The notes beneath the pieces were generated by a model. That model was not told the origin of the DNA. It made no database searches and saw only the letters and a list, made by a program, of their open reading frames with translations. Both the position numbers and the translations under genes were made by a program. A stretch of DNA of 64,000 bases from Patiria pectinifera (lineage: Eukaryota; Echinodermata; Asteroidea; Valvatida; Asterinidae), in assembly GCA_029964075.1 (NCBI GenBank), contig CM057136.1:9114001-9178000 (forward strand), given 5' to 3'. Below, one piece after another: positions 8,280 through 17,093 of this stretch (position 1 is the stretch's first letter; each line of letters begins with the position of its first letter).

Positions 8280-9461
8280 ATGCATTCGTTTCACTTGTTT
8301 CAAAATGAGCAGACGTTTAAATTAGAAGACGTTGTAGATAATTTAAACGGTCAAAAATCTATACGCGTAAAAAGGGTGTTGTTTAACGCCGGATATTTTA
8401 ATATTTCCAGCGCCACGGAGATTGATTAGTTTACGCAAATAGATGGGAGACCCGCGTTTACCACAGATAAACCTCCCCTCGTACCCGCGGAGTTTCTTTC
8501 AGATGTACACATAACAACGCCGGATAAAGATTTTATAGAGCGATTGTTACCCGATATACCATACCACTATTTATTTAACGATGAAAATGTTTTACAAAAA
8601 ACTATAAACGATCTTATAAAAGCGTACGAAGACGATAGACTAGAATCCGTTTTAGAAGCAAACAAAAGAAAAAGAGCTATTATAGCTGAACGGCGAGGGT
8701 TGATTTTAGCCGCCATGAATTCAGAAATACCAAAAACTGAATTAGAACTTAATACGCTTCAATCTTTAGTAAGAATATTATTTGTTAGAGAAAGAAAAAT
8801 CTTTGAAGGTGAGGAATTGGCTTTAAAGTTTATTGAAGTAGAAATGGGTGCGAGCGAGTTGAGCGAGTTGAGAGATAGTAGAGAAGCAGGAGTGATTATA
8901 AGAGGAAGTCTTATCGTGACGGGTGATGATTTCGATTTTATTCCTCCGAGTCATTTAGAGCCGTTGCCACTCGGAAGTATCGGTTCGGTCATCATACCAC
9001 CGGGGTGGTACGACGTCGATTGGTTCGATTTCATTTTAAATTCTATACCCGGGGTAAGTTTTCGAATATTTAGAGAATCTAAAAAGGTGACGTTGGTGAT
9101 AACCGACGTAAATCTCAAATTGCGTTTAAACAGAGAAGTATCTCGATTACTCAATTTACCCAAAGGAAGACTGGTACCCAAAGTGGTGTTCACGGGATAT
9201 TACGACGTTAATCCGTTTAAATTTTTGTTTATTCGCTGCCCGCAATTAAGTACGAGTGAAAACTTTTTTAATGGTCGTCCTTCTGACATCTTGAAAATCG
9301 TACCCGTGGGTACGCGCAAACCCCAGCCTGATAGAGTCGAGGATTTCAAAAAACTTAAAAACGGTATAATCGACAAACTGACATTTTCTATCAGCGGTGA
9401 AAAAGGACAGGTATTCAACAATAAGGGTGAGGGTATCATTATCGAGTTGGAGATCTTTTAA
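8280..9461 (+). pseudogene. Penton-like (minor capsid) protein with in-frame TAG (left)
   Basis: The frame runs from the ATG at 8280 to 9461 and is interrupted once, by TAG at 8427-8429 (codon 50, Trp in the right copy). The N-terminal part (about 100-200) is helical and charged. The C-terminal half is beta-rich: IIPPGWYDVDWF, then KKVTLVITDVNLKLRLN, and near the end LTFSISGEKGQVF followed by a short hydrophobic strand. This pattern resembles the single jelly-roll penton proteins of Polintons/adintoviruses, where a P-G-x-Y turn leads into strands and the protein ends in a strand pair. The assignment is therefore by pattern. The N-terminal extension is unusual for a penton. Confidence 0.55.
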
Positions 9462-9487
9462 TTTTAAAATCTTTTTATATTAAAAAC
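9462..9487 (+). promoter_or_regulatory. A/T-rich viral promoter motif before the 218-aa gene
   Basis: The 26-bp gap contains CTTTTTATATTAAAAAC directly before the ATG. The same core (TTTATATTAAA) precedes genes at 12281 and 18839 and, in near form, at 5331 and 15311. Confidence 0.5.
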
Positions 9488-10144
9488 ATGAGTGTAGATG
9501 GTAAGGCGTTATACACCGATATTTTTGGAGATGTACTCCGATTAAATAGTAACGAAGAAACAAAAGTGTACAGACTTAAAAATATTGAAGAGATTCGATC
9601 TTTAATCTTGAAAGAGAGAGACCACCGAGAGCGCACTTATAAAAAAATAAAGAGAATGATCGACACTATTAATTACGTAGAGATAGGATTAGAAGGATTG
9701 GGGGCTATAGCGGGGGCTGTCAGTATTCCCGCTCTCTTGGGTGTTATATCAGCCCCCGTTGGATTGGTGCTAGAAGGAACGTTTATAGGCGCTTTTGGTG
9801 TAGATATTCTGCTTAGAATCGCGTCTAGGCGATTATCCGCCAAGCTGAAAAAGCACGACCAGATTAAAATATTAGCAGACTCCAAACTTAACACGATTGA
9901 AGAATACGTGTCTCAAGCCATCAACGACGGAGATATATCGCACGAAGAGTTTATATTGATTACGAGAGAGCTCGCAAAATTTAACGAGCTTAAGCAAAAA
10001 ATTAGAACAAAGACCAGCACAAAGCTTCAAAAAATTAAAAACGATAGAGACTTTGAAAAAGAAGTTAAAAAACGGGTAGACGAACGGCTGGCAAAAGAAA
10101 AAAAATCTCTTATCGAAAAACGTACAAGTTCAAATTCTCGGTAA
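9488..10144 (+). CDS. 218-aa helical membrane-associated viral protein, unknown function
   Basis: The N-terminal 55 residues are charged. Residues 63-112 are hydrophobic and Gly/Ala-rich (two possible membrane helices, GLEGLGAIAGAVSIPALL and a second). The C-terminal 100 residues are strongly charged and helical, ending in Lys/Arg-rich sequence. I recall similar proteins (charged, then a Gly/Ala-rich hydrophobic middle, then a charged tail) in cnidarian and other invertebrate elements, but no function is known to me. It is the last rightward gene of the left copy and faces the TFIIB-like gene. It has no counterpart in the right copy, which is truncated before it. Confidence 0.68.
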   Translation: MSVDGKALYTDIFGDVLRLNSNEETKVYRLKNIEEIRSLILKERDHRERTYKKIKRMIDTINYVEIGLEGLGAIAGAVSIPALLGVISAPVGLVLEGTFIGAFGVDILLRIASRRLSAKLKKHDQIKILADSKLNTIEEYVSQAINDGDISHEEFILITRELAKFNELKQKIRTKTSTKLQKIKNDRDFEKEVKKRVDERLAKEKKSLIEKRTSSNSR

Positions 10145-10172
10145 ATAAACATTATGAAAGCGATCCGCCGAG

Positions 10173-10664
10173 TTATACCTCTATTTCACCTCTTAGGGCA
10201 ACACCCTCGGCCCCGCCTTTATTGTAGTGGTCATCGTATCTTTTTAGTGCCTTATTAAATTGATTTTGAGTCACTTTAAATACATCTCTAACTCGTTCTT
10301 TGTTCCATCCAACGACGTGATGGTAACACGCCGCTATTAACGACCGTTTAACGCAACCATTTCCCCTCAATGTTTTGTAATTAACGAGCTCGTTATATTT
10401 ATTGATTGTTTCTTGGACATCTTCTACGTCTTACTCTGGACAAACAGAAAAAATAAGTTTCTCTATAGTTTTTCTTTTGTTTCTTTTTAAAGTTGACCAA
10501 TTGATACGATCTTCTTGCGCATTTTCTGCCGAAAAATCAAAATAACGTGAGACTATTTCACCGCACGTTTCACAAACTAAAAAACCATTCTCGATGATTA
10601 TATGGTGATCGCACTGATCTGTTTTATCAGATAGCTCGAGGTTTTCACTCTGAAAAATAGTCAT
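10173..10664 (-). pseudogene. TFIIB-like transcription factor with one in-frame stop
   Basis: A single reading frame of 163 codons is interrupted only by TAA at 10431-10433. The N-terminal part has a zinc-ribbon pattern, CDHH then 13 residues then CETCG (C-x2-H ... C-x2-C-G), as in TFIIB. After the stop, the C-terminal part has GNGCVKRSLIAACYHH and a following helix pair that resemble one cyclin-like core repeat of TFIIB/TFB. The protein would be a mini-TFIIB with one core repeat rather than two. It could recruit an RNA polymerase to viral promoters. The zinc ribbon is clear; the core repeat is weaker. It is convergent with the 218-aa gene and 28 bp from it. Confidence 0.6.
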
Positions 10665-10751
10665 GGATATATCTAATAAAAACCGATATTATTTTTAAAT
10701 AATTTTTCAAGTACTCGTCGGTCTGAACATATTACTCTCCATTTTCAAATA

Positions 10752-10798
10752 AAAACAGCTTCTCTACCTTTTCACAGATAGAGAAGCTATTTTTTTTG
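10752..10798. terminator. Hairpin with A-run and T-run beyond the TFIIB-like gene
   Basis: A stem AGCTTCTCTA / TAGAGAAGCT with a loop of about 12 nt is flanked by AAAA and TTTTTTTT. It resembles the inter-gene hairpins of the element but lies upstream of the TFIIB-like gene, so it may mark the end of a transcript from outside or the edge of the element. Confidence 0.45.
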
Positions 10799-10804
10799 CC
10801 CGAG

Positions 10805-10945
10805 TTTCAAGGTCACGTGGTGGTGACTCACACATTTTTCAAGGTCACGTTGTTTACGCCAAATTCCTATCGTGCCTCAACACGTTTCAAGGTCACGTGG
10901 TGGTGACTCACACATTTTTCAAAGTCACGTGGTGGTGACATCACC
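10805..10945. repeat. Four copies of a 30-35-bp repeat with GTCAC/GTGAC half-sites
   Basis: TTTCAAGGTCACGTGGTGGTGACTCACACA occurs at about 10807 and 10888, with shorter or mutated copies at about 10838 and 10917. Each full unit contains the inverted half-sites GTCAC and GTGAC. It lies just outside the last viral gene, so it may be the subterminal region of the element or host DNA. Confidence 0.75.
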
Positions 10946-11493
10946 TCATTTTAGCGACGACAGATTTATTTTTTTTAACTCCAGAGCGACAGGCCCTGAC
11001 TTGACACACATTTTTTCTTTTTTGCTCCCAAACCTGACGTCAGATTTCTAAAACATTTGCCGCGGGAGATTCCCCTATATTTTTCCTCCAACTATTTTTT
11101 AGAATCGAGAGCGGCGTGTCCAGACTGGCCGCAGATTTTCCATTTTGGTCCCATACCCCCACCTCCCCTACTACTGCATAACACTGATCAGAGCCGTCTG
11201 CGGCTGGACAAAAGGTTACACATTGACATGCGACATGGAAAAATCACTGTGTCGCACGTGCGTGCGAATATGCAATGGTACCAGCGGCGCGTACGTACTG
11301 CACCGTACCGTCCGCTAGCACATGGCCGGTCGGGAACGGGTAGCCTTGTGAACGATCCAGTGGATAAAATCACTATGTTGTGCGATGTTCGGAGGTTTCA
11401 GATTTAGTTGTACAAAATGCAATGCTTTAAAAATCATGATGATTATCTCGAGGATAGCGAAGAGAGCATTAGCGAAACATTTCACTGGCATTT
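10946..11493. other. Spacer between the two viral copies
   Basis: About 550 bp with no recognisable gene. Base composition is less A/T-biased than the viral arms, and one open frame here (11057-11407) has no recognisable features. It may be host DNA or the remains of an element end. The right viral copy begins abruptly at about 11,494. Confidence 0.5.
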
Positions 11494-12240
11494 GAACCAA
11501 TCGACGTCGTACCACCCCGGCGGTATGATGACCGAACCGGTGACTCCGAGTGGCAACGGCTCTAAATGACTCGGAGGAATAAAATCGAAATCATCACCCG
11601 TCACGATAAGACTTCCTCTTATAATCACCCCTGCTTCTCTACTATCTCTCAACTCGCTCAACTCGCTCGCACCCGTTTCTCCTTCAATAAACTTTAAAGC
11701 CAATTCCTCACCTTCAAAGATTTTTCTTTCTCTAACAAATAATATTCTTACTAAAGATTGAAGCGTATTAAGTTCTAATTCAGTTTTTGGTATTTCTGAA
11801 TTCATGGCGGCTAAAATCAACCCTCGCCGTTCAGCTATAATAGCTCTTTTTCTTTTGTTTGATTCTAAAACGTATTCTAGTCTGTCGTCTTCGTACGCTT
11901 TTATAAGATCGTTTATAGTTTTTTGTAAAACATTTTCATCGTTAACCAAATAGTGGTATGGTATATCGGGTAACAATCGTTCTATAAAATCTCTATCAGG
12001 CGTTGTTATGTGTACATCTGAAAGAAACTCCTCGGGTATGAGGGGAGGTTTATCTGTGGTAAACGCGGGTCTCCCATCTATTTGCGTAAACCAATCAATC
12101 TCCGTGGCACTGGAAATATTAAAATATCCGGCGTTAAACAACACCCTTTTTACGCGTATAGATTTTTGACCGTTTAAATTATCCACAACGTCTTCTAATT
12201 TAAACGTCTGCTCATTTTGAAACAAGTGAAACGAATGCAT
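11482..12240 (-). pseudogene. Penton-like protein, 3'-truncated (right viral copy)
   Basis: The first 250 codons match the left copy with few changes and include an intact Trp at codon 50. Homology ends right after DVDWF at about 11,494, and only three unrelated codons precede a stop. The beta-rich C-terminal half, which should form the jelly roll, is lost. This breakpoint defines the inner edge of the right copy; the 218-aa and TFIIB-like genes beyond it are missing too. Confidence 0.7.
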
Positions 12241-12280
12241 TTATTTTAAAGTCTTTTTATATTAAAACTGAAACTAAAAA
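12241..12280. promoter_or_regulatory. Divergent viral promoter region (right)
   Basis: A 40-bp A/T-rich gap between divergent starts containing CTTTTTATATTAAAAC, the clearest example of the shared motif. It is the mirror of 8239-8279. Confidence 0.5.
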
Positions 12281-13696
12281 ATGAGTGATTTTAAGTCGTT
12301 AAAAAAGCAGATACAATCGATAGCCGATCAGGTAACGAGACAAGTAAATCAAAATGTAGCCAAGGCAAACGAGCTAAAACATCAAGCTGCACCCGAAGCA
12401 AAGTTTTTAAACAGCACTAAACCCAGTGAACTGGAGGTCATAGTTAATAATACCAACGGGTTTTTAACCATGTTTCCCGACTTAACCTCGGACTATAAAT
12501 TGCCTCACGTTGAAAAGGACGAGGATGTAGATCGTTGGAAATCACACCCCATGTCGTTTTATCAAAATCAGTTAAATTTTGCGATCTACTGCGCTACTAC
12601 GGGCTGCGGTATTGGATTCGATCTTTTAAACGCGAGCAACCGTTACGTTTGGGCCATCTTTAACTTTCATTTATATTTTACGGTTAGAAAGATCCTGTAC
12701 GACATTGCCGCTCCTTTACCGGGAGATGACGCATTTAACGCTCTAGACAACAGTTATAATCACAGAGCATTTACCGATACCTGTTTGTTGTTTGGCATAG
12801 ATCAAAACAAGTCTTTTAAACAGACGAGAGACACAAACTCTAACGGTTTAGGTACCTCGTATATCTTTAATAAAGGCAAGTTTGTGGCGGTTGGTGAATA
12901 TGATAAAGCACTACCCAACAAACCCAACGTTCTTTACGGCGGCTACCACGGTCTAGACAGTCCTAAAAAGAGTGGAAGCCTTTACGTTCCTTGGACGGTT
13001 ATTTACATCGAACAAAATGAATCGGTACAAAAGGCTTGGTTAGATTTTATACCCGACACGAGTTCGTTTACCCCCGTGGGAATCAAAAAGATCAACGAAT
13101 CGATCAGATCTTACGTGTACGCTTTACTCGGTGCGCAGGCTCAAACAAAAACGAGCGTATTATCACCGGGCACCGGATTAGATGCTCAGAGACAATTTAA
13201 CGTCATCGTTGAAGATATCATCAATGCAGTAGACGACATGGAAACGAGTATCGATCAATTTCAAGACTCTTTGCAGTATGCCAGAACGCCTTTAAATTTT
13301 GTCGTAAAACCGGGGTTGTATTTAATTCCATCGGATATGAACTTGAGGGTTGGAACGCACGACGGCTATAACAACAATCTTCAAATCGCTACCCAGAGTA
13401 TGAACACTGGTTTGGTGCCAGATTTAAACGCACAACCTCAGCGGGACGACTCTTTTGATGACACCGATGACGTCGCGCCACCAACACCCCCAGAGCCTAT
13501 GAAGAACGATGTTGTATCACCAACACCTGCACCTACACCCTCACCAACACCTGCACCAACACCAACACCAACACCTACAGTTTTAACCCAAGAACCCACG
13601 AAACTACAAACTCACGAAGACGAAAAATTATCGTTGACGGTAGGAATGTTGGCTATCGTTGGTATGGGTATTTTGGCTTACGAGGCAACGCGATAA
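12281..13696 (+). CDS. 471-aa virion-type protein with Pro-Thr stalk and C-terminal anchor (right)
   Basis: Full-length second copy of the gene at 6823-8238, same length, with about fifteen substitutions by eye, several of them in or near the linker. The central domain segments (SFYQNQLNFAIYCATTGCG, YVYALLGAQAQT) and the terminal transmembrane helix are unchanged. The Pro/Thr/Ala linker keeps the same number of residues although its repeats differ. The open frame makes this one of the best-preserved genes of the right copy. Function unknown; a membrane-anchored surface or minor capsid protein is an inference. Confidence 0.74.
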   Translation: MSDFKSLKKQIQSIADQVTRQVNQNVAKANELKHQAAPEAKFLNSTKPSELEVIVNNTNGFLTMFPDLTSDYKLPHVEKDEDVDRWKSHPMSFYQNQLNFAIYCATTGCGIGFDLLNASNRYVWAIFNFHLYFTVRKILYDIAAPLPGDDAFNALDNSYNHRAFTDTCLLFGIDQNKSFKQTRDTNSNGLGTSYIFNKGKFVAVGEYDKALPNKPNVLYGGYHGLDSPKKSGSLYVPWTVIYIEQNESVQKAWLDFIPDTSSFTPVGIKKINESIRSYVYALLGAQAQTKTSVLSPGTGLDAQRQFNVIVEDIINAVDDMETSIDQFQDSLQYARTPLNFVVKPGLYLIPSDMNLRVGTHDGYNNNLQIATQSMNTGLVPDLNAQPQRDDSFDDTDDVAPPTPPEPMKNDVVSPTPAPTPSPTPAPTPTPTPTVLTQEPTKLQTHEDEKLSLTVGMLAIVGMGILAYEATR

Positions 13697-13719
13697 GTCA
13701 CACTCTAATCTCACAACAC

Positions 13720-13769
13720 AAAAAAATAAGCCTTACCAACTTTGCGCTGGTAAGGCTTTTATTTTTTTG
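13720..13769. terminator. Bidirectional hairpin between convergent genes (right)
   Basis: Mirror of the hairpin at 6750-6800: stem AGCCTTACCA / TGGTAAGGCT between an A-run and a T-run, in the gap between convergent stops. The loop differs between copies while the stem is kept. Confidence 0.6.
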
Positions 13770-13792
13770 TGTAAACTTGATTACAACTATTA

Positions 13793-15046
13793 CTACCATC
13801 GTTTTTGCAGGTACGCAAACACCAAGGCTCCCACACCCAAAAACAAAGCCCACACGTGTTCGGCCAACCACGATACGGACTTACCTAGCGCGTTAAATAT
13901 CCAACTGAGTACGCTGCCTATGATACCCGGCAGAGCACCCAACGCGCTCACTCCCAGTTTTTGAAGAGCAGATGCAAAATTAGCGAGTTGTTTTGAAATC
14001 CACTCTTTGATACCACCTTTTGGTGTTGGTGTTGGTGCAGGTGTTGGCGATGGCGCGGGTGGGGCACCTGCACCTCTCACGCTAGCGACGATGCTACTCA
14101 CTATTGTGCTGATGGCTAAACTAAAAGCGGCTAAAATACTCACTACGGTCACACCTTGTTCTCTAAACAGAGTTCTAATCTTTTCCGCCAGAGTCGTGTC
14201 GTCGCCTAATATTTTATTAATCGTTTCTTTGATTCTAGCGATCTGACTTTTGAGCCCTCGTTCGTTGGCTTTTGCGGCTTCTAATCTGGCAGATCTTTCA
14301 ACGTTCAAGTCGCTCAATTTATCGTTTAACTCTCGTCGACCCTCCTCGCTGTGAGATTCGTCGAGTTCCTGTCTCGTGGCTGCAATCTCTCGGTCCAGTT
14401 CTGTGAGACGCGCTAAATTAAGTTCTAGGTTATCTCTCAAAGTCTGAAGAGTTTTGTCTAAACCCTGGAGTTCTCTGTAATTCAATCCTTCTGTTTGAGC
14501 GCCGGTGTCTTCTTCTAAATCGTCTATAATCTCGATAACCTCATCGGTGACTCTGGGTAGTTCTGTCATGGGGATACTCTCGGGTTGTATCGATTGCAGT
14601 TGTTGACTTTGATCGTCACTGAGTGTCTTACGTTCGTAATGTGTAAAACCTAATTCCTTTCTAATAAAATCTCTACCGTTTAAACCCATCTTTCTTACAT
14701 TTAACTCTATAGTCCTCAGAGTCAAGAATCTGTCTGGTTTTCTTTGATCCGTTAACCTTAGTAAGCCTTTGCCAGTGTCATAAAATAAACCTTCTGTGTT
14801 GAGAATAAATTTTTCGTATCTCGGAGATATTGGTTTATTGTATATGTTATAAGTATCGTAAAACTCATCAACGCGCCCATTAGTGACCATGCTTCTTCCT
14901 TGATCTAAAACGTCATCTATGTCGGTAGAGAGGATGGGTGGTGCAGGAGTATCAAAGTTGTCGTCCAGATTGGTCTCTGCTACATCATCGTCGTCATCGT
15001 AATCGTAATCATCAACGGGGTCAAAGTCAAATCCTCCCTCAGCCAT
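13793..15046 (-). CDS. 417-aa coiled-coil membrane protein with Pro-Thr linker (right)
   Basis: This is the longer version of the gene at 5596-6726. It keeps an acidic 41-residue N-terminal segment (around residues 20-60, with AETNLDDNFDTPAPP) that the left copy has lost. After that come the globular part, coiled coil, hydrophobic helix, Pro/Thr/Ala linker and C-terminal hydrophobic region with basic end. The linker is two residues-pairs different from the left one, as expected for a slipping repeat. Probably the ancestral form. Proposed role: membrane-active structural protein, from architecture only. Confidence 0.73.
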   Translation of the reverse strand: MAEGGFDFDPVDDYDYDDDDDVAETNLDDNFDTPAPPILSTDIDDVLDQGRSMVTNGRVDEFYDTYNIYNKPISPRYEKFILNTEGLFYDTGKGLLRLTDQRKPDRFLTLRTIELNVRKMGLNGRDFIRKELGFTHYERKTLSDDQSQQLQSIQPESIPMTELPRVTDEVIEIIDDLEEDTGAQTEGLNYRELQGLDKTLQTLRDNLELNLARLTELDREIAATRQELDESHSEEGRRELNDKLSDLNVERSARLEAAKANERGLKSQIARIKETINKILGDDTTLAEKIRTLFREQGVTVVSILAAFSLAISTIVSSIVASVRGAGAPPAPSPTPAPTPTPKGGIKEWISKQLANFASALQKLGVSALGALPGIIGSVLSWIFNALGKSVSWLAEHVWALFLGVGALVFAYLQKRW

Positions 15047-15068
15047 TTATTTAATAAACCTATTTAAA

Positions 15069-15311
15069 TTATGCCGTTTTCATTATACTGCCCGGTAGTA
15101 TACCCTGGGTCACCAACCAATTTTGCGTGGCCAGAGCTCCACTTATAATGCCCGTCAATTTACCCATATCTTCTACGCTTAGTTTGTTTAAATCCGGCGC
15201 TTTCATTTTGAGTAGTTTATTTCCTACCATGGCGTATCCCATCGAAAGACCCGATATGACGGCTCCGTGATAAATCGTATTTGCTATTCCGTTGATGTCA
15301 AAGTTACTCAT
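15069..15311 (-). CDS. 80-aa small hydrophobic viral protein (right)
   Basis: Second copy of the gene at 5331-5573 with about three substitutions. The start follows TTATATTAAAAACG, a closer match to the viral motif than in the left copy. Function unknown. Confidence 0.66.
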   Translation of the reverse strand: MSNFDINGIANTIYHGAVISGLSMGYAMVGNKLLKMKAPDLNKLSVEDMGKLTGIISGALATQNWLVTQGILPGSIMKTA

Positions 15312-15344
15312 CGTTTTTAATATAACAATTTTTAAATTGCTGGT

Positions 15345-15728
15345 TTATTCCATGTCTAGCGTTTTGGGGGCGCTGGATGTAGTGGGTTGCGTGACTACCG
15401 GCACTGGCTGTACTACCGGCGCAGTTGCCTTACTTTTTAGTACCAGCAACCCCACCCCTATTATGGACGCTATAGCCCCCCACATCGCCCAAGAGTTGTA
15501 GTCTGGTGAGCATGTAGCTTCATCCGATGTTACGTTCATTTTTGCTAATTTTAATTTCATCTGTCTATTGTGCTCGGCTAAAGCTTTACCCTGCTGAATT
15601 CGTTTAGGATTTTTAGTCTTGGTCACTCTCGTTACCGTCGGTGATGTCGTTGTTTTTATCGGTGGGGGCGTCTCTGTCTCTGCTGGTTGAGCTGCAGGCG
15701 TTGCTGTCGCTGCTTTCTGATCTTCCAT
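15345..15728 (-). CDS. 127-aa Thr/Pro-rich single-pass membrane protein (right)
   Basis: This copy preserves the transmembrane helix (about residues 80-101, WAMWGAIASIIGVGLLVL) that is scrambled in the left copy. The order is a low-complexity Ala/Thr/Pro N-terminus, a basic segment (residues 38-62), the helix, then a Pro/Val/Thr tail. Its first 116 nt overlap the end of the upstream gene in another frame. It may be a tail-type membrane protein of the virion; function is unknown. Confidence 0.7.
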   Translation of the reverse strand: MEDQKAATATPAAQPAETETPPPIKTTTSPTVTRVTKTKNPKRIQQGKALAEHNRQMKLKLAKMNVTSDEATCSPDYNSWAMWGAIASIIGVGLLVLKSKATAPVVQPVPVVTQPTTSSAPKTLDME

Positions 15729-16191
15729 TTATTATATTAGGTTTATTAAATTTCAAATGTTTTGTTGTGATAATCGTAGCAACTAGGGGTGATAAAAAAG
15801 TTCCGTACTTGTAACAAACGTCGCTCAACATACCAGCCATACTCGCGCTTATAATAGGATCGGAACTCAAGTCGTTGGTGAGTTCTTCTTCAGAATCTAT
15901 AGTGACGTTATATCCTAAAACTTGTACGGGTGTAACAACAGCTAACACTCTCGAAAATAGACTTAAAGTGTATTTACCAACGGTTTTAACAATTTCATTT
16001 CCAAATTTAGTTTCGTACAGATGATACAGCTTTTCGAGTTCTTTACTGTCAAGAGCTTCGATATGTTTAACGGTGTATTCCTTTCCCAAGTACTTTCTAG
16101 AGTTTCCGGCTGCTACGACACCGCACAAACGATCTTTATCTTCTGCGTTGTGATCTTGTTCGTTCGTTAAAGTCAGTTTTAGGTCCTCCAT
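15613..16191 (-). CDS. 192-aa viral protein with hydrophobic core (right)
   Basis: Second copy of the gene at 4463-5041, same length, with about six substitutions, including an acidic-for-basic exchange near residue 18. It has the same charged N-terminus, two hydrophobic stretches and a Ser/Asn/Asp-rich tail read through the next gene's start. Function unknown. Confidence 0.7.
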   Translation of the reverse strand: MEDLKLTLTNEQDHNAEDKDRLCGVVAAGNSRKYLGKEYTVKHIEALDSKELEKLYHLYETKFGNEIVKTVGKYTLSLFSRVLAVVTPVQVLGYNVTIDSEEELTNDLSSDPIISASMAGMLSDVCYKYGTFLSPLVATIITTKHLKFNKPNIINGRSESSDSNACSSTSRDRDAPTDKNNDITDGNESDQD

Positions 16192-16331
16192 TTATTTAGA
16201 AACGAATTTAATTTTGTTGTAGCTTTTGCAACTTTGTTACAAAAGCAAAGGTATTCGTAGGTGTAAAGCGATAGATTAAGCGATATGATGATAATAGCCA
16301 AAAACTGCAAATACTCAAATATTGCTATCAT
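16179..16331 (-). CDS. Candidate 50-aa small membrane protein (right)
   Basis: Mirror of 4323-4475. The frame is open with two substitutions (Phe to Leu, Ile to Asn), one hydrophobic segment near the N-terminus, and a 13-nt overlap with the following gene. Same caution about weak support. Confidence 0.4.
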   Translation of the reverse strand: MIAIFEYLQFLAIIIISLNLSLYTYEYLCFCNKVAKATTKLNSFLNKWRT

Positions 16332-16404
16332 TTACTTACAACAAAATGTATTTTGTTGACGTTTGTTGATTAACAAATTGTAATACATGTGTAGCTTGTT
16401 AAAT

Positions 16405-16515
16405 AGGTTGCTATTCAACTAGCTATTAATTGTTACTCACCTAGTTATTAATTGTTACTCACCTAGCTATTAATTGTTACTCACCTAGCTATTAATTGTT
16501 ACTCACCTAGCTACT
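16405..16515 (-). repeat. 22-bp tandem repeat array after the ATPase gene (right)
   Basis: Mirror of the array at 4136-4250, four to five units. One unit has a single base change (CTAGTTATT instead of CTAGCTATT). Confidence 0.9.
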
Positions 16516-17092
16516 CAAGTAGCTCGTAACTAACTGGAGGTTCGGTGTATACGACCAATTTACTATATTTCACATCTCTCAAACGTCGTTTTATATAATC
16601 TCGTTCTTCAATGGGTACGACGTCATTTTCGTCTAACGCTTGATCAAACGATGTTTTATCTTTGCAGTAAAATAACGCCAACCAAGCCGTGTTTTCTCTA
16701 TAATCTTTTAAAACGCTGTTGTACTTTTGGGTCAGTAACCAACAGCTGTGATTTACGTGTCTTCCGCTAAACGCCATCTTGCTTAGAGCGCACGTCTTTT
16801 TACGATATTTAATCTCTTGATTGACGTGGCAACACCTTCGAATATTTTCCTGTAAAAATCGATCGCTTCGTTGAGCGTCATCTTGTACAATTCCGGATCG
16901 CAGAGGTATACCTCGGGATCTGCTTGAATCCACTTTCTTTCGATGTACGTTTTGTTTTTTAAATATGGTAGGGCAAATGATGACTATCGCTTCAAATACG
17001 TTTTTATAGTCTGACTCTAAAAGATCCAAAATCCATTTGGTTTTGCCCGAATTTGTTTTGCCGACGATTAAAGCGCAATGCGGTTGTGTCAT
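16511..17092 (-). pseudogene. A32-like packaging ATPase, Walker B lost (right)
   Basis: The N-terminus keeps Walker A (GKTNSGKT). A frameshift near codon 46 (an A-run at about 16,955) and a compensating deletion near 16,825 replace the middle with unrelated residues and remove the Walker B segment. The C-terminal 100 residues return to the normal frame. The open frame of 193 codons is therefore misleading; the product could not hydrolyse ATP normally. Confidence 0.85.
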
Positions 17093-17093
17093 T

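Noticed and set aside
11057-11407. 116-codon open frame in the viral spacer
   Set aside because: No family resemblance, overlapping frames on both strands, and no viral promoter motif.
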